Positions 48,638 through 58,456 of a stretch of DNA of 64,000 bases are shown here, piece by piece. The position numbers and the translations under genes were made by a program. The stretch comes from Bacteroides faecis MAJ27. Its GTDB lineage: Bacteria > Bacteroidota > Bacteroidia > Bacteroidales > Bacteroidaceae. Below the pieces are notes generated by a model. It made no database searches, was not told where the DNA came from, and saw only the letters and a program-made list of their open reading frames with translations. Every line of letters begins with the position of its first letter. Position 1 is the first letter of the stretch. The stretch is taken from the NCBI RefSeq assembly GCF_900106755.1, contig NZ_FNNN01000001.1:248001-312000 (forward strand). Reading direction: 5' to 3'.

Positions 48638-50479
48638 ATGAAGACATTGAAGAAATTATCAATCATACTGGCCGCAGGACTAAGCACGATCTTCTTTTCA
48701 GGTTGCAGCGACTATCTGGACGTATCGGATGACCTGGCGGCAGAACTGAGCATGGAAGAAGTATTCAACAACACCGGTTATGCCCGACGCTTCCACCGTT
48801 ACATATACTCCGGAATTCCGGATGTGTCAAACATCATCATTACCAGTTCTTACGCAGCCCTGACCGGGCTCGACAATCCCTGGCCTGCTGTTTCCGACGA
48901 ATTGAAAAGCGCGCAAAACAACGTTAAGACAATTCCCGTAGTAGGTTATCATGCCGGTTCGGCTGATTTATCCCGATGGAGCCTGTACAAACAAATCCGT
49001 CAAGCAAACGAATTCCTAGCATACTCGCATACCATCCCCCAGCAAGGTGATGTAACGGATTACATTGACGAAGCCGAACTGGCACGATTGAAAAATGAGG
49101 CCCGTTTCCTACGTGCCTACTACCACTATCTGCTATTCGAATTGTACGGACCCATTCCCATTATGACGGAAATATCAGACCCGTCGGCAAGTGATCTGGA
49201 CTACTACCGGAACTCAGTGGATGAAGTAGTAGCGTTCATCGATTCCGAATTAAATGAATGCTACAATGAACTGCCGGAGAAAGAAGTGAATGACGACGGC
49301 ACTCCTAACGAGAACCGAAGCGCAGCACCTACCAAAGGAGCAGCATTGGCCATTTTGGCTAAACTTCACGTTTACGCCGCAAGTCCCTTGCTGAACGGAG
49401 GCTATTCCGAAGCAGTCGCCCTGAGAGATAATCAGGACAAACAACTGTTCCCGGCAAAAGACGACGGAAAATGGCAGACTGCCTTAAACGCCTTACAACG
49501 CTTTATCGATTATGCAAAAACTCACTATTATTTGTATAAAGAAAAAGATAAAGACGGCGAACTGAATCCGGAAGAATCTTTGTACCAACTCTTCCAGGTG
49601 AGTCTGAACAACCCGGAAGCTATCTGGCAAACCAGCAAGAATTCATGGGGAGATGTTGGCGGAGAAGGAAGAGAACGCAGGTGTACCCCACGTGCGATTT
49701 ATAGCGGATTTGGCTGTGTAGGTGTTTTACAAGAAGCCATAGACGACTTCCTGATGAGTGATGGCAAAAGCATTCACGAATCCGATCTTTATACCGAAGA
49801 AGGCATTGGTGAAGACGGTATCCCCAACATGTACAAGAATCGTGAACCACGCTTCTATCAGGATATCACCTATTCCGGCAAAACATGGCAGAAAACAACC
49901 AAACAGATTTATTTCTACAAAGGTAGCGGAGACGACAACTCCAAAGCGGATATGAGCTATTCCGGCTATCTGCTTTATAAGGGAATGAACCGTGACCTTT
50001 TAAATCAAGGCAGCAATGCCAAGTCAAAGTTCAGAGCAGGCATGCTGTTCCGTCTGGCCGATTTCTATTTGCTGTATGCCGAAGCATTGAACCATGTAAA
50101 TCCTGCGGACGAACGTATCATCGCACACATTGACAGCGTCCGTTATCGGGCAGGTATTCCTCTGCTGAAAGATATCAAACCGGAAATAAAGGGAAACCAG
50201 ACATTGCAGGAAGAAGCTATCCGCAAGGAACGCCGCATTGAGCTGTTTGCCGAAGGACAACGCTACTTTGACGTACGCCGCTGGATGTGTGCCGACGAAG
50301 AAGGATACAAACAAGGTGGGCCGGTACATGGAATGAACATGAATGCTGATAACCTGGAAGGGTTCATGGAGCGTACCCCATTCGAAACCCGCATCTTCGA
50401 AAGACGTATGTACCTCTATCCTATCCCGCTAAATGAGATTCAAAAATCAAGTAAACTTGTTCAAAATCCGGGATGGTAA
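48638..50479 (+). CDS. susD: SusD/RagB-family nutrient-binding lipoprotein
   Basis: This 613-aa surface lipoprotein has the lipobox FFSGC (Cys23), followed by the SusD N-terminal and TPR-like helical core. Family motifs include EARFLRAYYHYLLFELYGPIPIM near 155-175, KGAALAILAKLHVYAASPL near 230-250 and, at the C-terminus, RKERRIELFAEGQRYFDVRRW and YLYPIPLNEIQKSSKLVQNPGW. It forms the lid over the SusC channel. It starts 24 bases after susC and ends the operon at a strong terminator. There is no glycoside hydrolase behind it. Confidence 0.95.
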   Translation: MKTLKKLSIILAAGLSTIFFSGCSDYLDVSDDLAAELSMEEVFNNTGYARRFHRYIYSGIPDVSNIIITSSYAALTGLDNPWPAVSDELKSAQNNVKTIPVVGYHAGSADLSRWSLYKQIRQANEFLAYSHTIPQQGDVTDYIDEAELARLKNEARFLRAYYHYLLFELYGPIPIMTEISDPSASDLDYYRNSVDEVVAFIDSELNECYNELPEKEVNDDGTPNENRSAAPTKGAALAILAKLHVYAASPLLNGGYSEAVALRDNQDKQLFPAKDDGKWQTALNALQRFIDYAKTHYYLYKEKDKDGELNPEESLYQLFQVSLNNPEAIWQTSKNSWGDVGGEGRERRCTPRAIYSGFGCVGVLQEAIDDFLMSDGKSIHESDLYTEEGIGEDGIPNMYKNREPRFYQDITYSGKTWQKTTKQIYFYKGSGDDNSKADMSYSGYLLYKGMNRDLLNQGSNAKSKFRAGMLFRLADFYLLYAEALNHVNPADERIIAHIDSVRYRAGIPLLKDIKPEIKGNQTLQEEAIRKERRIELFAEGQRYFDVRRWMCADEEGYKQGGPVHGMNMNADNLEGFMERTPFETRIFERRMYLYPIPLNEIQKSSKLVQNPGW

Positions 50480-50552
50480 CCCCCTACGTCATAACACAGA
50501 CACAATAGGTATCTCATCATAGATGCAAACAAACATCACCTGAACGGTGCAA

Positions 50553-50600
50553 ACGTAAAAAAGAGTTTTCCATTGATTTTGGAAAACTCTTTTTTTACGT
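50553..50600. terminator. Terminator of the SusCD operon
   Basis: ACGTAAAAAAGAGTTTTCC at 50553-50571 pairs with 50581-50600 (9-base loop, one extra T in the right arm). The A-run on one side and T-run on the other suggest that it works in both directions. Confidence 0.9.
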
Positions 50601-50618
50601 CCATCTTCAGAGAGAACA

Positions 50619-50655
50619 ACAAAAAACCTGCTAAAACTTTCATTTTAGCAGGTTT
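50619..50655 (-). terminator. Terminator of tRNA-Gln
   Basis: AAACCTGCTAAAA at 50624-50636 pairs with 50643-50655 (6-base loop). The A-run at its left edge is a U-run on the minus strand, directly after the tRNA gene. Confidence 0.75.
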
Positions 50656-50681
50656 CTAACTGATCATTGTTGTTGATTCTG

Positions 50682-50752
50682 TTGGGCTACCTGGATTCGA
50701 ACCAGGAATGACAGGACCAGAATCTGTAGTGTTACCATTACACCATAGCCCA
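50682..50752 (-). tRNA. tRNA-Gln (anticodon CTG)
   Basis: The minus strand folds into a cloverleaf. The acceptor stem TGGGCTA/TAGCCCA pairs perfectly. The D stem is GTGT/ACAC, and the T arm CCTGG-TTCGAAT-CCAGG is perfect. The anticodon loop is TTCTGGT, so the anticodon is CTG (glutamine, CAG codon). The stem base pair next to the loop (A31-C39) is a mismatch, which is unusual but tolerated. CCA is not encoded. The discriminator is A. Confidence 0.9.
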
Positions 50753-50772
50753 ATGATTTTCGTTTGCGGGTG

Positions 50773-50802
50773 CAAAGATACAAATAAATTGGGAATTGCA
50801 AA
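50773..50802 (-). promoter_or_regulatory. Promoter of tRNA-Gln
   Basis: On the minus strand TTTG (complement of 50799-50802) is followed after 18 bases by TATCTTTG (50773-50780), which is both halves of the Bacteroides promoter at near-standard spacing, about 20 bases before the tRNA. Confidence 0.75.
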
Positions 50803-50895
50803 CAATTCTGCTATTTTTTTTGCAAAAAAGCTCATTTTGTCCCTCCGAATAAAAGCATCTCCCCTAAAAAACACAAAAATTAAGTCATAACTTTC

Positions 50896-50923
50896 TTGTA
50901 TCCAATAAATCACCGTATATTTG
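50896..50923 (+). promoter_or_regulatory. Promoter of rsfS-ftsH-cdsA
   Basis: TATATTTG at 50916-50923 is an exact -7 box, with TTG at 50896-50898 17 bases upstream as a partial -33 element. The leader to rsfS is about 90 bases. Confidence 0.6.
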
Positions 50924-51016
50924 TCAAAAATATCACGTTTATAATCAGAAACAAAGGGGAATCCTTTTTTGTTATAAACCAAAAGAGAACATGAATTATT
51001 AATTTCAATTACAGGA

Positions 51017-51376
51017 ATGAACGATACGAAAATATTAATTGAAAAAATTAAAGAGGGAATTCAAGAGAAAAAAGGTAAAAATATCATTATTGCTGATTTA
51101 ACCGGTATAGAAGATACCATCTGCAAATATTTCGTTATATGCCAGGGGAACTCTCCCAGTCAGGTGAGCGCTATCGTAGACTCTATCAAAGAGTTTACAC
51201 GTAAAGGTGCCGACAGCAAACCTTTCGGCATAGACGGACTCCGAAACGCAGAATGGGTAGCGATGGATTATGCCGATGTACTTGTACATGTTTTTTTGCC
51301 GGAAGTAAGATCCTTCTATAATCTTGAACATCTTTGGGCAGACGCCAAACTTACTCAAATCCCCGATTTAGACTAA
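51017..51376 (+). CDS. rsfS: Ribosomal silencing factor RsfS
   Basis: RsfS (119 aa) binds L14 on the large subunit and blocks joining with the small subunit when nutrients are short. The family pattern is present: KGKNIIIADLTGIEDTICKYFVICQGNSPSQV and DGLRNAEWVAMDYADVLVHVFLPEVRSFYNLEHLW. Length is normal. It sits nine bases before ftsH. The order rsfS-ftsH-cdsA is shared by many Bacteroidetes. Confidence 0.95.
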   Translation: MNDTKILIEKIKEGIQEKKGKNIIIADLTGIEDTICKYFVICQGNSPSQVSAIVDSIKEFTRKGADSKPFGIDGLRNAEWVAMDYADVLVHVFLPEVRSFYNLEHLWADAKLTQIPDLD

Positions 51377-51385
51377 TCCACAATT

Positions 51386-53524
51386 ATGGACAACAATAAT
51401 ACTAACAACAATAAGCCTAATAATAAGGTGAATATGCCTAAGTTCAATCTGAACTGGCTATATATGATTATTGCCCTCATGCTTCTCGGCCTTTGGTGGA
51501 GCAGCGATTCAAGAGGAAGCGGAAGCAAACTCGTTCCTTACAGCGACTTCCAGAAGTATGTCACCAATGGGTATATCAGCAAAGTGCTGGGTTCTGAGAA
51601 AACACTCGAAGCCTACGTAAAGCCGAATGCCGTAGGTGCTGTATTCGGTGCGGACTCCATGAAAGTGGGAAGAACCCCGATTATCACCAGTAACCCTCCT
51701 TCCAAGGACAGACTGGATAAATTCCTGCAGGATGAAAAAGCTGCCGGTCATTTTGACGGAATTGCGGATTATCCTGCCGATTCGGATATTTTCCCGGCAA
51801 TCCTGATTAATATTCTTCCACTGGTTTTACTTATCGCCCTGTGGATCTTCTTCATGCGCCGCATGAGCGGCGGCGGTGCCGGCGGTGCCGGCGGCGTATT
51901 CAATGTGGGAAAATCGAAAGCCCAGCTTTTTGAAAAGGGAGGATCTATCAAGATTACTTTCAAGGACGTAGCCGGTCTGGCGGAAGCCAAACAAGAGGTG
52001 GAAGAAATTGTAGAGTTTCTGAAAGAGCCTCAAAAGTATACCGACTTAGGAGGAAAGATTCCTAAGGGTGCATTGCTTGTAGGCCCTCCGGGAACCGGTA
52101 AGACATTACTGGCCAAGGCTGTTGCCGGTGAAGCAAACGTACCATTCTTCTCTCTGGCTGGTTCCGACTTCGTAGAAATGTTTGTCGGTGTGGGTGCATC
52201 CCGCGTACGTGACCTGTTCAAGCAGGCAAAAGAAAAGGCTCCTTGTATTGTGTTTATCGATGAGATTGACGCAGTAGGCCGTGCACGTGGCAAAAACCCT
52301 GCAATGGGTGGAAATGACGAACGCGAAAACACCCTGAATCAGTTATTGACTGAAATGGACGGTTTCGGCTCCAACAGTGGTGTGATTATCCTTGCCGCCA
52401 CCAACCGGGTAGACGTACTGGATAAAGCATTGCTTCGTGCCGGACGTTTCGACCGTCAAATACACGTAGACCTGCCCGACCTTAACGAACGTAAAGAAGT
52501 ATTCGGCGTACATCTGCGCCCGATCAAGATAGACGACACAGTAGACGTGGATCTGCTGGCACGCCAGACTCCGGGATTCTCCGGTGCGGATATTGCGAAT
52601 GTCTGCAATGAAGCTGCCCTGATTGCAGCCCGTCACGGAAAGAAATTCGTAGGCAAGCAGGATTTCCTGGATGCTGTAGACCGTATCATCGGTGGTCTGG
52701 AAAAGAAGACCAAAATCACCACAGAAGCAGAAAGACGTTCAATCGCTTTACACGAAGCAGGACACGCCTCTATCTCCTGGCTGCTGGAATATGCCAACCC
52801 ATTGATCAAGGTTACGATTGTTCCTCGCGGACGTGCATTAGGTGCTGCCTGGTATCTGCCGGAAGAACGTCAGATCACTACCAAAGAGCAGATGCTTGAC
52901 GAAATGTGTGCTACTCTAGGAGGACGGGCAGCTGAAGACCTGTTCATCGGACGTATCTCCACCGGAGCCATGAACGACCTCGAAAGAGTGACCAAACAGG
53001 CATACGGCATGATCGCTTATCTAGGTATGAGTGACAAATTGCCCAACCTGTGCTATTATAATAATGAAGAATATTCTTTCAACCGTCCTTATAGCGAAAA
53101 GACAGCCGAACTAATCGACGAGGAAGTGAAGCGGATGGTGAACGAGCAATATGAACGTGCTAAGAAAATTCTGTCTGAACACATGAAAGGACACAATGAA
53201 TTAGCTCAACTGCTGATCGACAAGGAAGTAATCTTTGCCGAAGACGTTGAACGTATTTTCGGTAAGCGTCCCTGGGCATCGCGCTCGGAAGAAATCATGG
53301 CTGCCAAAGAAAGCCAGGATGCTGCCAAAGCAGAGAGAGCATTAGCCGAAAAACTGAAATCAGAAGAACAGGAAATCAAGGAGGAGGAAGCTGAGAATAC
53401 TGCTCAGGAAGAAGCAACTACAGAAACGAAAATCACTGCGGAAGGAAAAAAAGTGACCGTAGAAGGAAAAGTGACTATAGAAGCCAAATCCAATGAGAAA
53501 GGACAAACTACCGAATCCAACTAA
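51386..53524 (+). CDS. ftsH: ATP-dependent zinc metalloprotease FtsH
   Basis: FtsH (712 aa) is a membrane-anchored hexameric protease that degrades misassembled membrane proteins and regulatory proteins. Two membrane segments (about 22-38 and 137-157) flank a periplasmic domain. Walker A is GPPGTGKT at 233-240, with Walker [12 protein letters not shown] and the second region of homology [19 protein letters not shown]. The zinc site is HEAGH at 456-460. The C-terminal tail is Glu/Ala/Lys-rich and about 70 residues long, longer than in many FtsH proteins. A Gly-rich linker, GGGAGGAGG, follows the second membrane segment. Confidence 0.98.
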   Translation: MDNNNTNNNKPNNKVNMPKFNLNWLYMIIALMLLGLWWSSDSRGSGSKLVPYSDFQKYVTNGYISKVLGSEKTLEAYVKPNAVGAVFGADSMKVGRTPIITSNPPSKDRLDKFLQDEKAAGHFDGIADYPADSDIFPAILINILPLVLLIALWIFFMRRMSGGGAGGAGGVFNVGKSKAQLFEKGGSIKITFKDVAGLAEAKQEVEEIVEFLKEPQKYTDLGGKIPKGALLVGPPGTGKTLLAKAVAGEANVPFFSLAGSDFVEMFVGVGASRVRDLFKQAKEKAPCIVFIDEIDAVGRARGKNPAMGGNDERENTLNQLLTEMDGFGSNSGVIILAATNRVDVLDKALLRAGRFDRQIHVDLPDLNERKEVFGVHLRPIKIDDTVDVDLLARQTPGFSGADIANVCNEAALIAARHGKKFVGKQDFLDAVDRIIGGLEKKTKITTEAERRSIALHEAGHASISWLLEYANPLIKVTIVPRGRALGAAWYLPEERQITTKEQMLDEMCATLGGRAAEDLFIGRISTGAMNDLERVTKQAYGMIAYLGMSDKLPNLCYYNNEEYSFNRPYSEKTAELIDEEVKRMVNEQYERAKKILSEHMKGHNELAQLLIDKEVIFAEDVERIFGKRPWASRSEEIMAAKESQDAAKAERALAEKLKSEEQEIKEEEAENTAQEEATTETKITAEGKKVTVEGKVTIEAKSNEKGQTTESN

Positions 53525-53540
53525 TTAAAACACGAAGATC

Positions 53541-54383
53541 GTGATTAGTAATTTTATAAAACGGGCCATTACGGGTATACTCTTCGTAGCCATTCTGGTA
53601 GGATGTATACTTTACAATTCTTTCAGTTTCGGCATTCTGTTCATGGCGATCAGCGCATTGACTATCTACGAATTCGGACAGTTGATCAACAGCCGTGCAG
53701 AAGGTGCTAATGTAAACAAGACCATTATTATGCTGGGAGGAGCTTATTTATTCCTCGCAGTAATGGGATTCTGCATTGACGCAGCCGACTCTAAGATTTT
53801 CATTCCTTATTTGCTGTTGCTGCTCTATTTAATGATCAGTGAGTTGTATCTGAAAAAAGCAAATCCGATGCTCAACTGGGCATATTCCATGCTTAGCCAG
53901 CTCTACATAGGGCTGCCGTTTGCATTGCTCAATGTACTGGCATTCCATAATGATCCGGAATATAGCAGCGTAAGCTATAATCCGATTCTGCCATTGTCTA
54001 TCTTCATATTCCTTTGGCTGAGTGACACGGGTGCATATTGCGTCGGTTCATTAATAGGTAAACACCGCTTGTTCGAACGTATCTCTCCTAAGAAATCCTG
54101 GGAAGGTTCCATCGGTGGCGGAGTGGTAGCTATCGGAGCTTCTTTTATTCTGGCACATTATTTCACGATTATGTCGATGTGGGAATGGGCAGGTCTGGCT
54201 TTGGTTGTTGTCATATTCGGAACATGGGGTGACCTGACAGAGTCATTACTGAAACGCCAATTACACGTTAAAGATTCGGGAACGATTCTTCCGGGACACG
54301 GAGGTATGCTTGACCGCTTTGACAGCGCTTTGATGGCCATACCGGCAGCAGTATTTTATCTGTATGCACTGACTTGGTTCTAA
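53541..54383 (+). CDS. cdsA: Phosphatidate cytidylyltransferase
   Basis: CdsA (280 aa) makes CDP-diacylglycerol from phosphatidate and CTP, the entry to phospholipid synthesis. It has about eight membrane segments and the signature GTWGDLTESLLKRQLHVKDSGTILPGHGGMLDRFDS near 228-265. The start codon is GTG at 53541; no in-frame ATG lies upstream of the first helix. It lies 16 bases after ftsH and is the last gene of the operon. Confidence 0.95.
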   Translation: MISNFIKRAITGILFVAILVGCILYNSFSFGILFMAISALTIYEFGQLINSRAEGANVNKTIIMLGGAYLFLAVMGFCIDAADSKIFIPYLLLLLYLMISELYLKKANPMLNWAYSMLSQLYIGLPFALLNVLAFHNDPEYSSVSYNPILPLSIFIFLWLSDTGAYCVGSLIGKHRLFERISPKKSWEGSIGGGVVAIGASFILAHYFTIMSMWEWAGLALVVVIFGTWGDLTESLLKRQLHVKDSGTILPGHGGMLDRFDSALMAIPAAVFYLYALTWF

Positions 54384-54400
54384 TGGAGACAAAATAAACA

Positions 54401-54441
54401 AAAAGGTCGGAAGCTGCTTTGATGCAATTCCGACCTTTTTT
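54401..54441. terminator. Terminator between cdsA and the NigD-like gene
   Basis: AAAAGGTCGGAA at 54401-54412 pairs with 54428-54439 (15-base loop), followed by a T-run. The A-run on the left lets it serve the convergent minus-strand gene as well. Confidence 0.9.
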
Positions 54442-54486
54442 TTCACACACAGTGTTCGTCAAGGTTTAGTTTTCATAAAAGTTTGG

Positions 54487-55260
54487 CTATTTAATAAAAG
54501 AAGTGGAATGTACGTCCTTCGCTTTCTCCGGAACGCCTACCGGATGGTCCAAATCGAGAACGATCACTCTTCCTTCTCCATTCTCCTCTGAATTGATTGT
54601 CACCTTGAATCCTTTCCATTCTGTTTCCGCGTCTTTTGCTGACGGATAGAACTCTTCCAGATTATAAGAAACTCGTCCCCATCCCCGGTATTTAGTTACA
54701 TCATCATACGTATTGTAACGCAATTCCAGATGTATATAACCGTCTTCATCCACATTCAATGTTTCCGGTGTCTCCGGAGTTTCCGGTTCTATCTTATTCT
54801 GCACAAGACTAATGCGATGCTTCTCAGTATGAGGTAAATACTGATGGAAGATTATATTCAGGAACTTTCCTCCCAGCCACATATCTCCCTGATAAATCAC
54901 GATAGGATCATTTCCGAATTCTTCTTCATTTTCAGCAGTCATATCTTCCACCTCTTTCGTCAACACTTCCTGGATGCCTTCTATCTTTACCTGAGCACCA
55001 TTATCCGTATCAGCCAAAGGGTTGAAAAAAGCAACTACACGTTCACCGTCTACCGGTTTGTACCAAGGAATAGAGCTGGCAACCGGATCAATCACTCCCC
55101 AGCGATCACCTTCCAGATAATAACCTCCGCCACCGGTTGCATGAACCGTGGCCCAATCCCATCCCAAGTCTCCAATTGAATACCCATCGTCGTCACATGA
55201 TTGCAGTGCGGGTACCAATGCGAGCAATAACATTACTAAAAACCAATTAAATTTTTTCAT
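54487..55260 (-). CDS. NigD-like lipoprotein
   Basis: This 257-aa protein has a lipoprotein signal with lipobox ALQSC (Cys22), followed by DDDG, the acidic surface-export pattern. The domain after it (GDLGWDWATVHATGGGGYYLEGDRWGVIDP) matches the NigD-like family, first named from a gene in the Prevotella nigrescens nigrescin cluster and now known in many Bacteroides. Its role is not known. It lies alone between two terminators. Confidence 0.8.
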   Translation of the reverse strand: MKKFNWFLVMLLLALVPALQSCDDDGYSIGDLGWDWATVHATGGGGYYLEGDRWGVIDPVASSIPWYKPVDGERVVAFFNPLADTDNGAQVKIEGIQEVLTKEVEDMTAENEEEFGNDPIVIYQGDMWLGGKFLNIIFHQYLPHTEKHRISLVQNKIEPETPETPETLNVDEDGYIHLELRYNTYDDVTKYRGWGRVSYNLEEFYPSAKDAETEWKGFKVTINSEENGEGRVIVLDLDHPVGVPEKAKDVHSTSFIK

Positions 55261-55292
55261 ATCTGTTCCTCTCTTTTTAATTCTTCTGCTAT

Positions 55293-55329
55293 ATAAATAA
55301 AAAAGCCGGGCATTTACTGCACCGGCTTT
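55293..55329 (-). terminator. Terminator downstream of lpxB
   Basis: AAAGCCGG at 55302-55309 pairs with 55322-55329 (12-base loop), and the A-rich run 55293-55301 is U-rich on the minus strand, 23 bases beyond the lpxB stop. Confidence 0.8.
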
Positions 55330-55351
55330 ACGTTTATTCAGAAAAAGAAAG

Positions 55352-56488
55352 TTATTTTTTCAACAGTTCCAGCATTTCATGAGCAGCATGCTGTGGGGCA
55401 CCCGCGGGTCCCAACCGATCTGCCATATACTCATACCCTGCAAGCATCCGGTTTTTATATTCCTTATTTTCAAGAAGTTTACTTAATTCCTCCTGCATAT
55501 TTCCAACAGTCATTGTATCTGCCACTAGCTCCTTCACTACCTCACGGTCTGCAATCAGATTAACCAGCGAGATAAATTTCACTTTCAGAATATGGCGGCG
55601 TAAAAACGAAACGAACTTTCCAACCGGAGTATAATAGCAGACCACCTGAGGAACACGGAACAAGGCTGTCTCCAAGGTTGCCGTACCCGACGTTACCAAA
55701 GCCGCCTCCGCATGCTGCAACAAGCGATAAGTCTGGTCAAAGATTATTTTTACTTTAGCCTGTCCTACATATTGCTCGTAGTACTCCGGAGCAATACCGG
55801 GAGCACCAGCCAGCACCAGCTGATAAGCGGGAAATGCAGAAGCCGCCTTCAGCATATCCGGCAGATTATCTTTAATCTCCTGCTTCCTGCTTCCTGCCAA
55901 TAATGCAATTACAGGCCGATCTTCCAGTTTATTATCCGCAATAAATGCTTCCATATTTTGGGGATGGGCTTTCTGATAAGCAGTCACTTCATCTACCGTA
56001 GGATTTCCTACATAATGTATAGGATACTGATGTTTCGCTTCAAAAAACTCCACTTCAAAGGGAAGTATGGAGAAGAGTTCATCCACATCGCGTTTGATAT
56101 TCTTGATGCGATACTCCTTCCATGCCCATATCTTCGGAGAAATATAGTAGAAAACAGGAATCTGAGTCCTGGCATGTACAAACTTAGCTATGTTAAGATT
56201 GAAACCGGGATAGTCTACCAGAATCACGACATCAGGATTCCAGCCAACAATATCCTCCTTGCAACGTTTCATATTCGCAAAGATCGTACGCAAATGAAGC
56301 AGCACGGGGATAAATCCCATATATGCCAGTTCTTTATAATGCTTCACCATCGTCCCTCCGACGGCAGCCATCAGATCTCCGCCGAAAAAACGGAAATCAG
56401 CTTGAGGATCTTCCGCCTTCAAGGCAGTCATCAGATGAGACGCGTGTAAGTCTCCGGAAGCTTCACCGACAATCAGATAATACTTCAT
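55352..56488 (-). CDS. lpxB: Lipid-A-disaccharide synthase
   Basis: LpxB (378 aa) joins UDP-2,3-diacylglucosamine to lipid X to make the disaccharide core of lipid A. Motifs include GEASGDLHASHLMTALK at the N-terminus, DYPGFNLNIAK near 115, FYYISPKIWAWKEYR near 140 and LLAGSRKQEI near 205. The C-terminal KYISLVN-like region (KFISLVNLIADREVVKEL) is also present. Length is normal. The gene follows surE by 54 bases. Confidence 0.96.
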   Translation of the reverse strand: MKYYLIVGEASGDLHASHLMTALKAEDPQADFRFFGGDLMAAVGGTMVKHYKELAYMGFIPVLLHLRTIFANMKRCKEDIVGWNPDVVILVDYPGFNLNIAKFVHARTQIPVFYYISPKIWAWKEYRIKNIKRDVDELFSILPFEVEFFEAKHQYPIHYVGNPTVDEVTAYQKAHPQNMEAFIADNKLEDRPVIALLAGSRKQEIKDNLPDMLKAASAFPAYQLVLAGAPGIAPEYYEQYVGQAKVKIIFDQTYRLLQHAEAALVTSGTATLETALFRVPQVVCYYTPVGKFVSFLRRHILKVKFISLVNLIADREVVKELVADTMTVGNMQEELSKLLENKEYKNRMLAGYEYMADRLGPAGAPQHAAHEMLELLKK

Positions 56489-56542
56489 GGGAATTTTGAA
56501 TTAGGAGTTTTGAATTTCGAAATCAGCAAAATGCCGTATATA

Positions 56543-57322
56543 TCAGAATTCTATTTGTTTACAATAGTCATTCAGTTCATCGATAAAGCCGTAGGCAGTC
56601 ATATCAACTGTCGTTGGCGTGATAGCCACATATCCGTTTTCCAGTGCCCAATGGTCATTATTCTCGTTTTCAAGTTCATGATCAGTAAATGAACCGGTCA
56701 GCCAAAAATAATGATGGTCGTCCAGACGGGGACAAGTCACCCATTCGTTCTCCCAACACCCTTTCGCCTGTTCACAAACCTTCACCCCTTTCAGATGAGG
56801 AGTATCCGGGAAGTTCACATTGAGGCAAGTCAACGGAGGCAAGCCTTTTTCCAATATCATGGCAGCTATCTTGCGTATATAAAGACCCGCAGGTTCAAAA
56901 TCAGCATCAGGCTGATGATTACACAGAGAAAAGCCGATAGAAGGAATCCCTTTCAGACAACCTTCGATCACGACTCCCATCGTTCCCGAATAATGTACGT
57001 TAATAGCAGAATTATCTCCATGATTGATACCGCCTACTACCAGGTCCGGTTTTCGGTCGAGTACAGCCCCCAATGCCAGTTTAATACAATCGGTTGGTGT
57101 CCCCGTACATTTATATACAGTCAGACCCACTTCTTTTTTGACCAGCTGATAATGAACCGGATGAGTTACTGTCAGTGCACTGCCACTACCGGAGCGCGGA
57201 GAATCGGGTGCCATTACTACAATTTCCCCCAACGGACGAAGAAACTTCACCAGTTCACTAATACCTTTAGCCATAACACCATCGTCATTTGAAACGAGGA
57301 TCAACGGCTTCTTACTTTCCAT
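56543..57322 (-). CDS. surE: 5'/3'-nucleotidase SurE
   Basis: SurE (259 aa) is a metal-dependent nucleoside monophosphate phosphatase induced in stationary phase. The metal site is formed by the N-terminal NDDG (residues 12-15) and by Ser/Asn residues of GSALTVTHP and [11 protein letters not shown]. The start at 57322 ([15 protein letters not shown]) is chosen because the -7 box at 57353-57360 lies between it and the next upstream in-frame ATG. It heads an operon with lpxB. Confidence 0.95.
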   Translation of the reverse strand: MESKKPLILVSNDDGVMAKGISELVKFLRPLGEIVVMAPDSPRSGSGSALTVTHPVHYQLVKKEVGLTVYKCTGTPTDCIKLALGAVLDRKPDLVVGGINHGDNSAINVHYSGTMGVVIEGCLKGIPSIGFSLCNHQPDADFEPAGLYIRKIAAMILEKGLPPLTCLNVNFPDTPHLKGVKVCEQAKGCWENEWVTCPRLDDHHYFWLTGSFTDHELENENNDHWALENGYVAITPTTVDMTAYGFIDELNDYCKQIEF

Positions 57323-57352
57323 ATATTCAATCCTTTCCTTTTTATGTTCGCA

Positions 57353-57360
57353 CAAAAGTA
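57353..57360 (-). promoter_or_regulatory. -7 box for surE-lpxB
   Basis: The minus strand reads TACTTTTG (TAnnTTTG), 31 bases before the surE start at 57322. Confidence 0.65.
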
Positions 57361-57680
57361 GCAAAAAGTAACCGTACCGCCAACCGGATATCTTCGAATA
57401 TCCATTAATTACATCGCTATCTGGCGAATATACACCCGTTTACAAATCTTAATCTTCTGCAAGCGAGTAAAAAAAGAAAGAGATATCCAATATAAATATG
57501 TATATTTGCACGCTCGAATAGAGGAAGTTTGATGATAAAATCAGCCAGGTTTCAGAACTGTTTCGTCCGGCAGTTATTAACAAAACAGGTGACTTATCAA
57601 CAGAAAATGCAAAGTTTCTCTTTTTTCGTAGGCGCTCTAAGGAATTATCACTTATTTCGCTGCCAATAAATTTAGAGTAT
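57361..57680. other. Divergent surE / parA intergenic region
   Basis: This 320-base region holds the parA -7 box at 57501-57508 and a leader of about 165 bases. No parS-like 16-bp palindrome (TGTTTCACGTGAAACA type) and no RNA structure was recognised. A minus-strand reading frame crossing into parA is not credible. Confidence 0.6.
57501..57508 (+). promoter_or_regulatory. -7 box for parA-parB
   Basis: TATATTTG, an exact TAnnTTTG, with a predicted start near 57515. Confidence 0.6.
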
Positions 57681-58445
57681 ATGGGAAAAATAATTGCTTT
57701 GGCCAATCAAAAAGGGGGTGTAGGAAAGACCACGACTACGATTAATCTCGCAGCATCACTTGCTACACTCGAAAAGAAAGTACTCGTAGTAGATGCCGAC
57801 CCGCAAGCAAATGCCTCTTCCGGTCTGGGAGTGGACATCAAGCAGTCGGAATGTACTATCTATGAATGCATTATTGACAGAGCCAATGTACAGGACGCTA
57901 TCCTTGACACAGAAATCGATTCTTTAAAAGTGATCTCTTCGCACATCAATCTTGTAGGAGCAGAGATTGAAATGCTAAACCTCCCAAACCGCGAAAAGAT
58001 ACTGAAAGAAGTACTCACACCCTTGAAGAAAGAGTATGACTATATCTTGATAGACTGTTCTCCTTCACTCGGCCTGATCACCATCAATGCCCTGACAGCA
58101 GCCGACTCCGTGATCATCCCCGTGCAAGCTGAATATTTTGCTCTCGAAGGCATCAGCAAACTGCTGAATACAATCAAGATCATCAAGTCGAAACTGAACC
58201 CTGCGTTGGAAATCGAAGGTTTCCTGCTGACCATGTACGACTCACGTCTGCGTCAGGCAAACCAAATTTATGACGAAGTAAAAAAACACTTCCAGGAACT
58301 AGTATTCAACAGCGTGATCCAACGAAACGTAAAACTGAGCGAGGCTCCCAGCTACGGTATTCCGACTATTCTTTATGACGCGGACTCTACCGGTGCCAAA
58401 AACCACCTCGCCCTTGCCAAAGAGATTATCAACAGAAATAAATAA
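57681..58445 (+). CDS. parA: Chromosome-partitioning ATPase ParA (Soj)
   Basis: ParA (254 aa) is the nucleoid-bound ATPase that moves ParB-parS complexes during chromosome segregation. The deviant Walker A is KGGVGKTT (11-18), with VVDADPQANASSGLG, IDCSPSLGLITINAL and the C-terminal NVKLSEAPSYGIPTILYD motif. Length is that of the chromosomal Soj type without an N-terminal HTH. It is followed after 11 bases by parB. Confidence 0.97.
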   Translation: MGKIIALANQKGGVGKTTTTINLAASLATLEKKVLVVDADPQANASSGLGVDIKQSECTIYECIIDRANVQDAILDTEIDSLKVISSHINLVGAEIEMLNLPNREKILKEVLTPLKKEYDYILIDCSPSLGLITINALTAADSVIIPVQAEYFALEGISKLLNTIKIIKSKLNPALEIEGFLLTMYDSRLRQANQIYDEVKKHFQELVFNSVIQRNVKLSEAPSYGIPTILYDADSTGAKNHLALAKEIINRNK

Positions 58446-58456
58446 ACGAAGAAGAT

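Noticed and set aside
57323..57364. Longer N-terminus of SurE from 57364
   Set aside because: That start lies upstream of the -7 box at 57353-57360, and residues before [15 protein letters not shown] do not belong to the family.
57449..57706. 85-codon minus-strand frame upstream of parA
   Set aside because: It overlaps the parA start, has no recognised motif and lacks a promoter or ribosome site.
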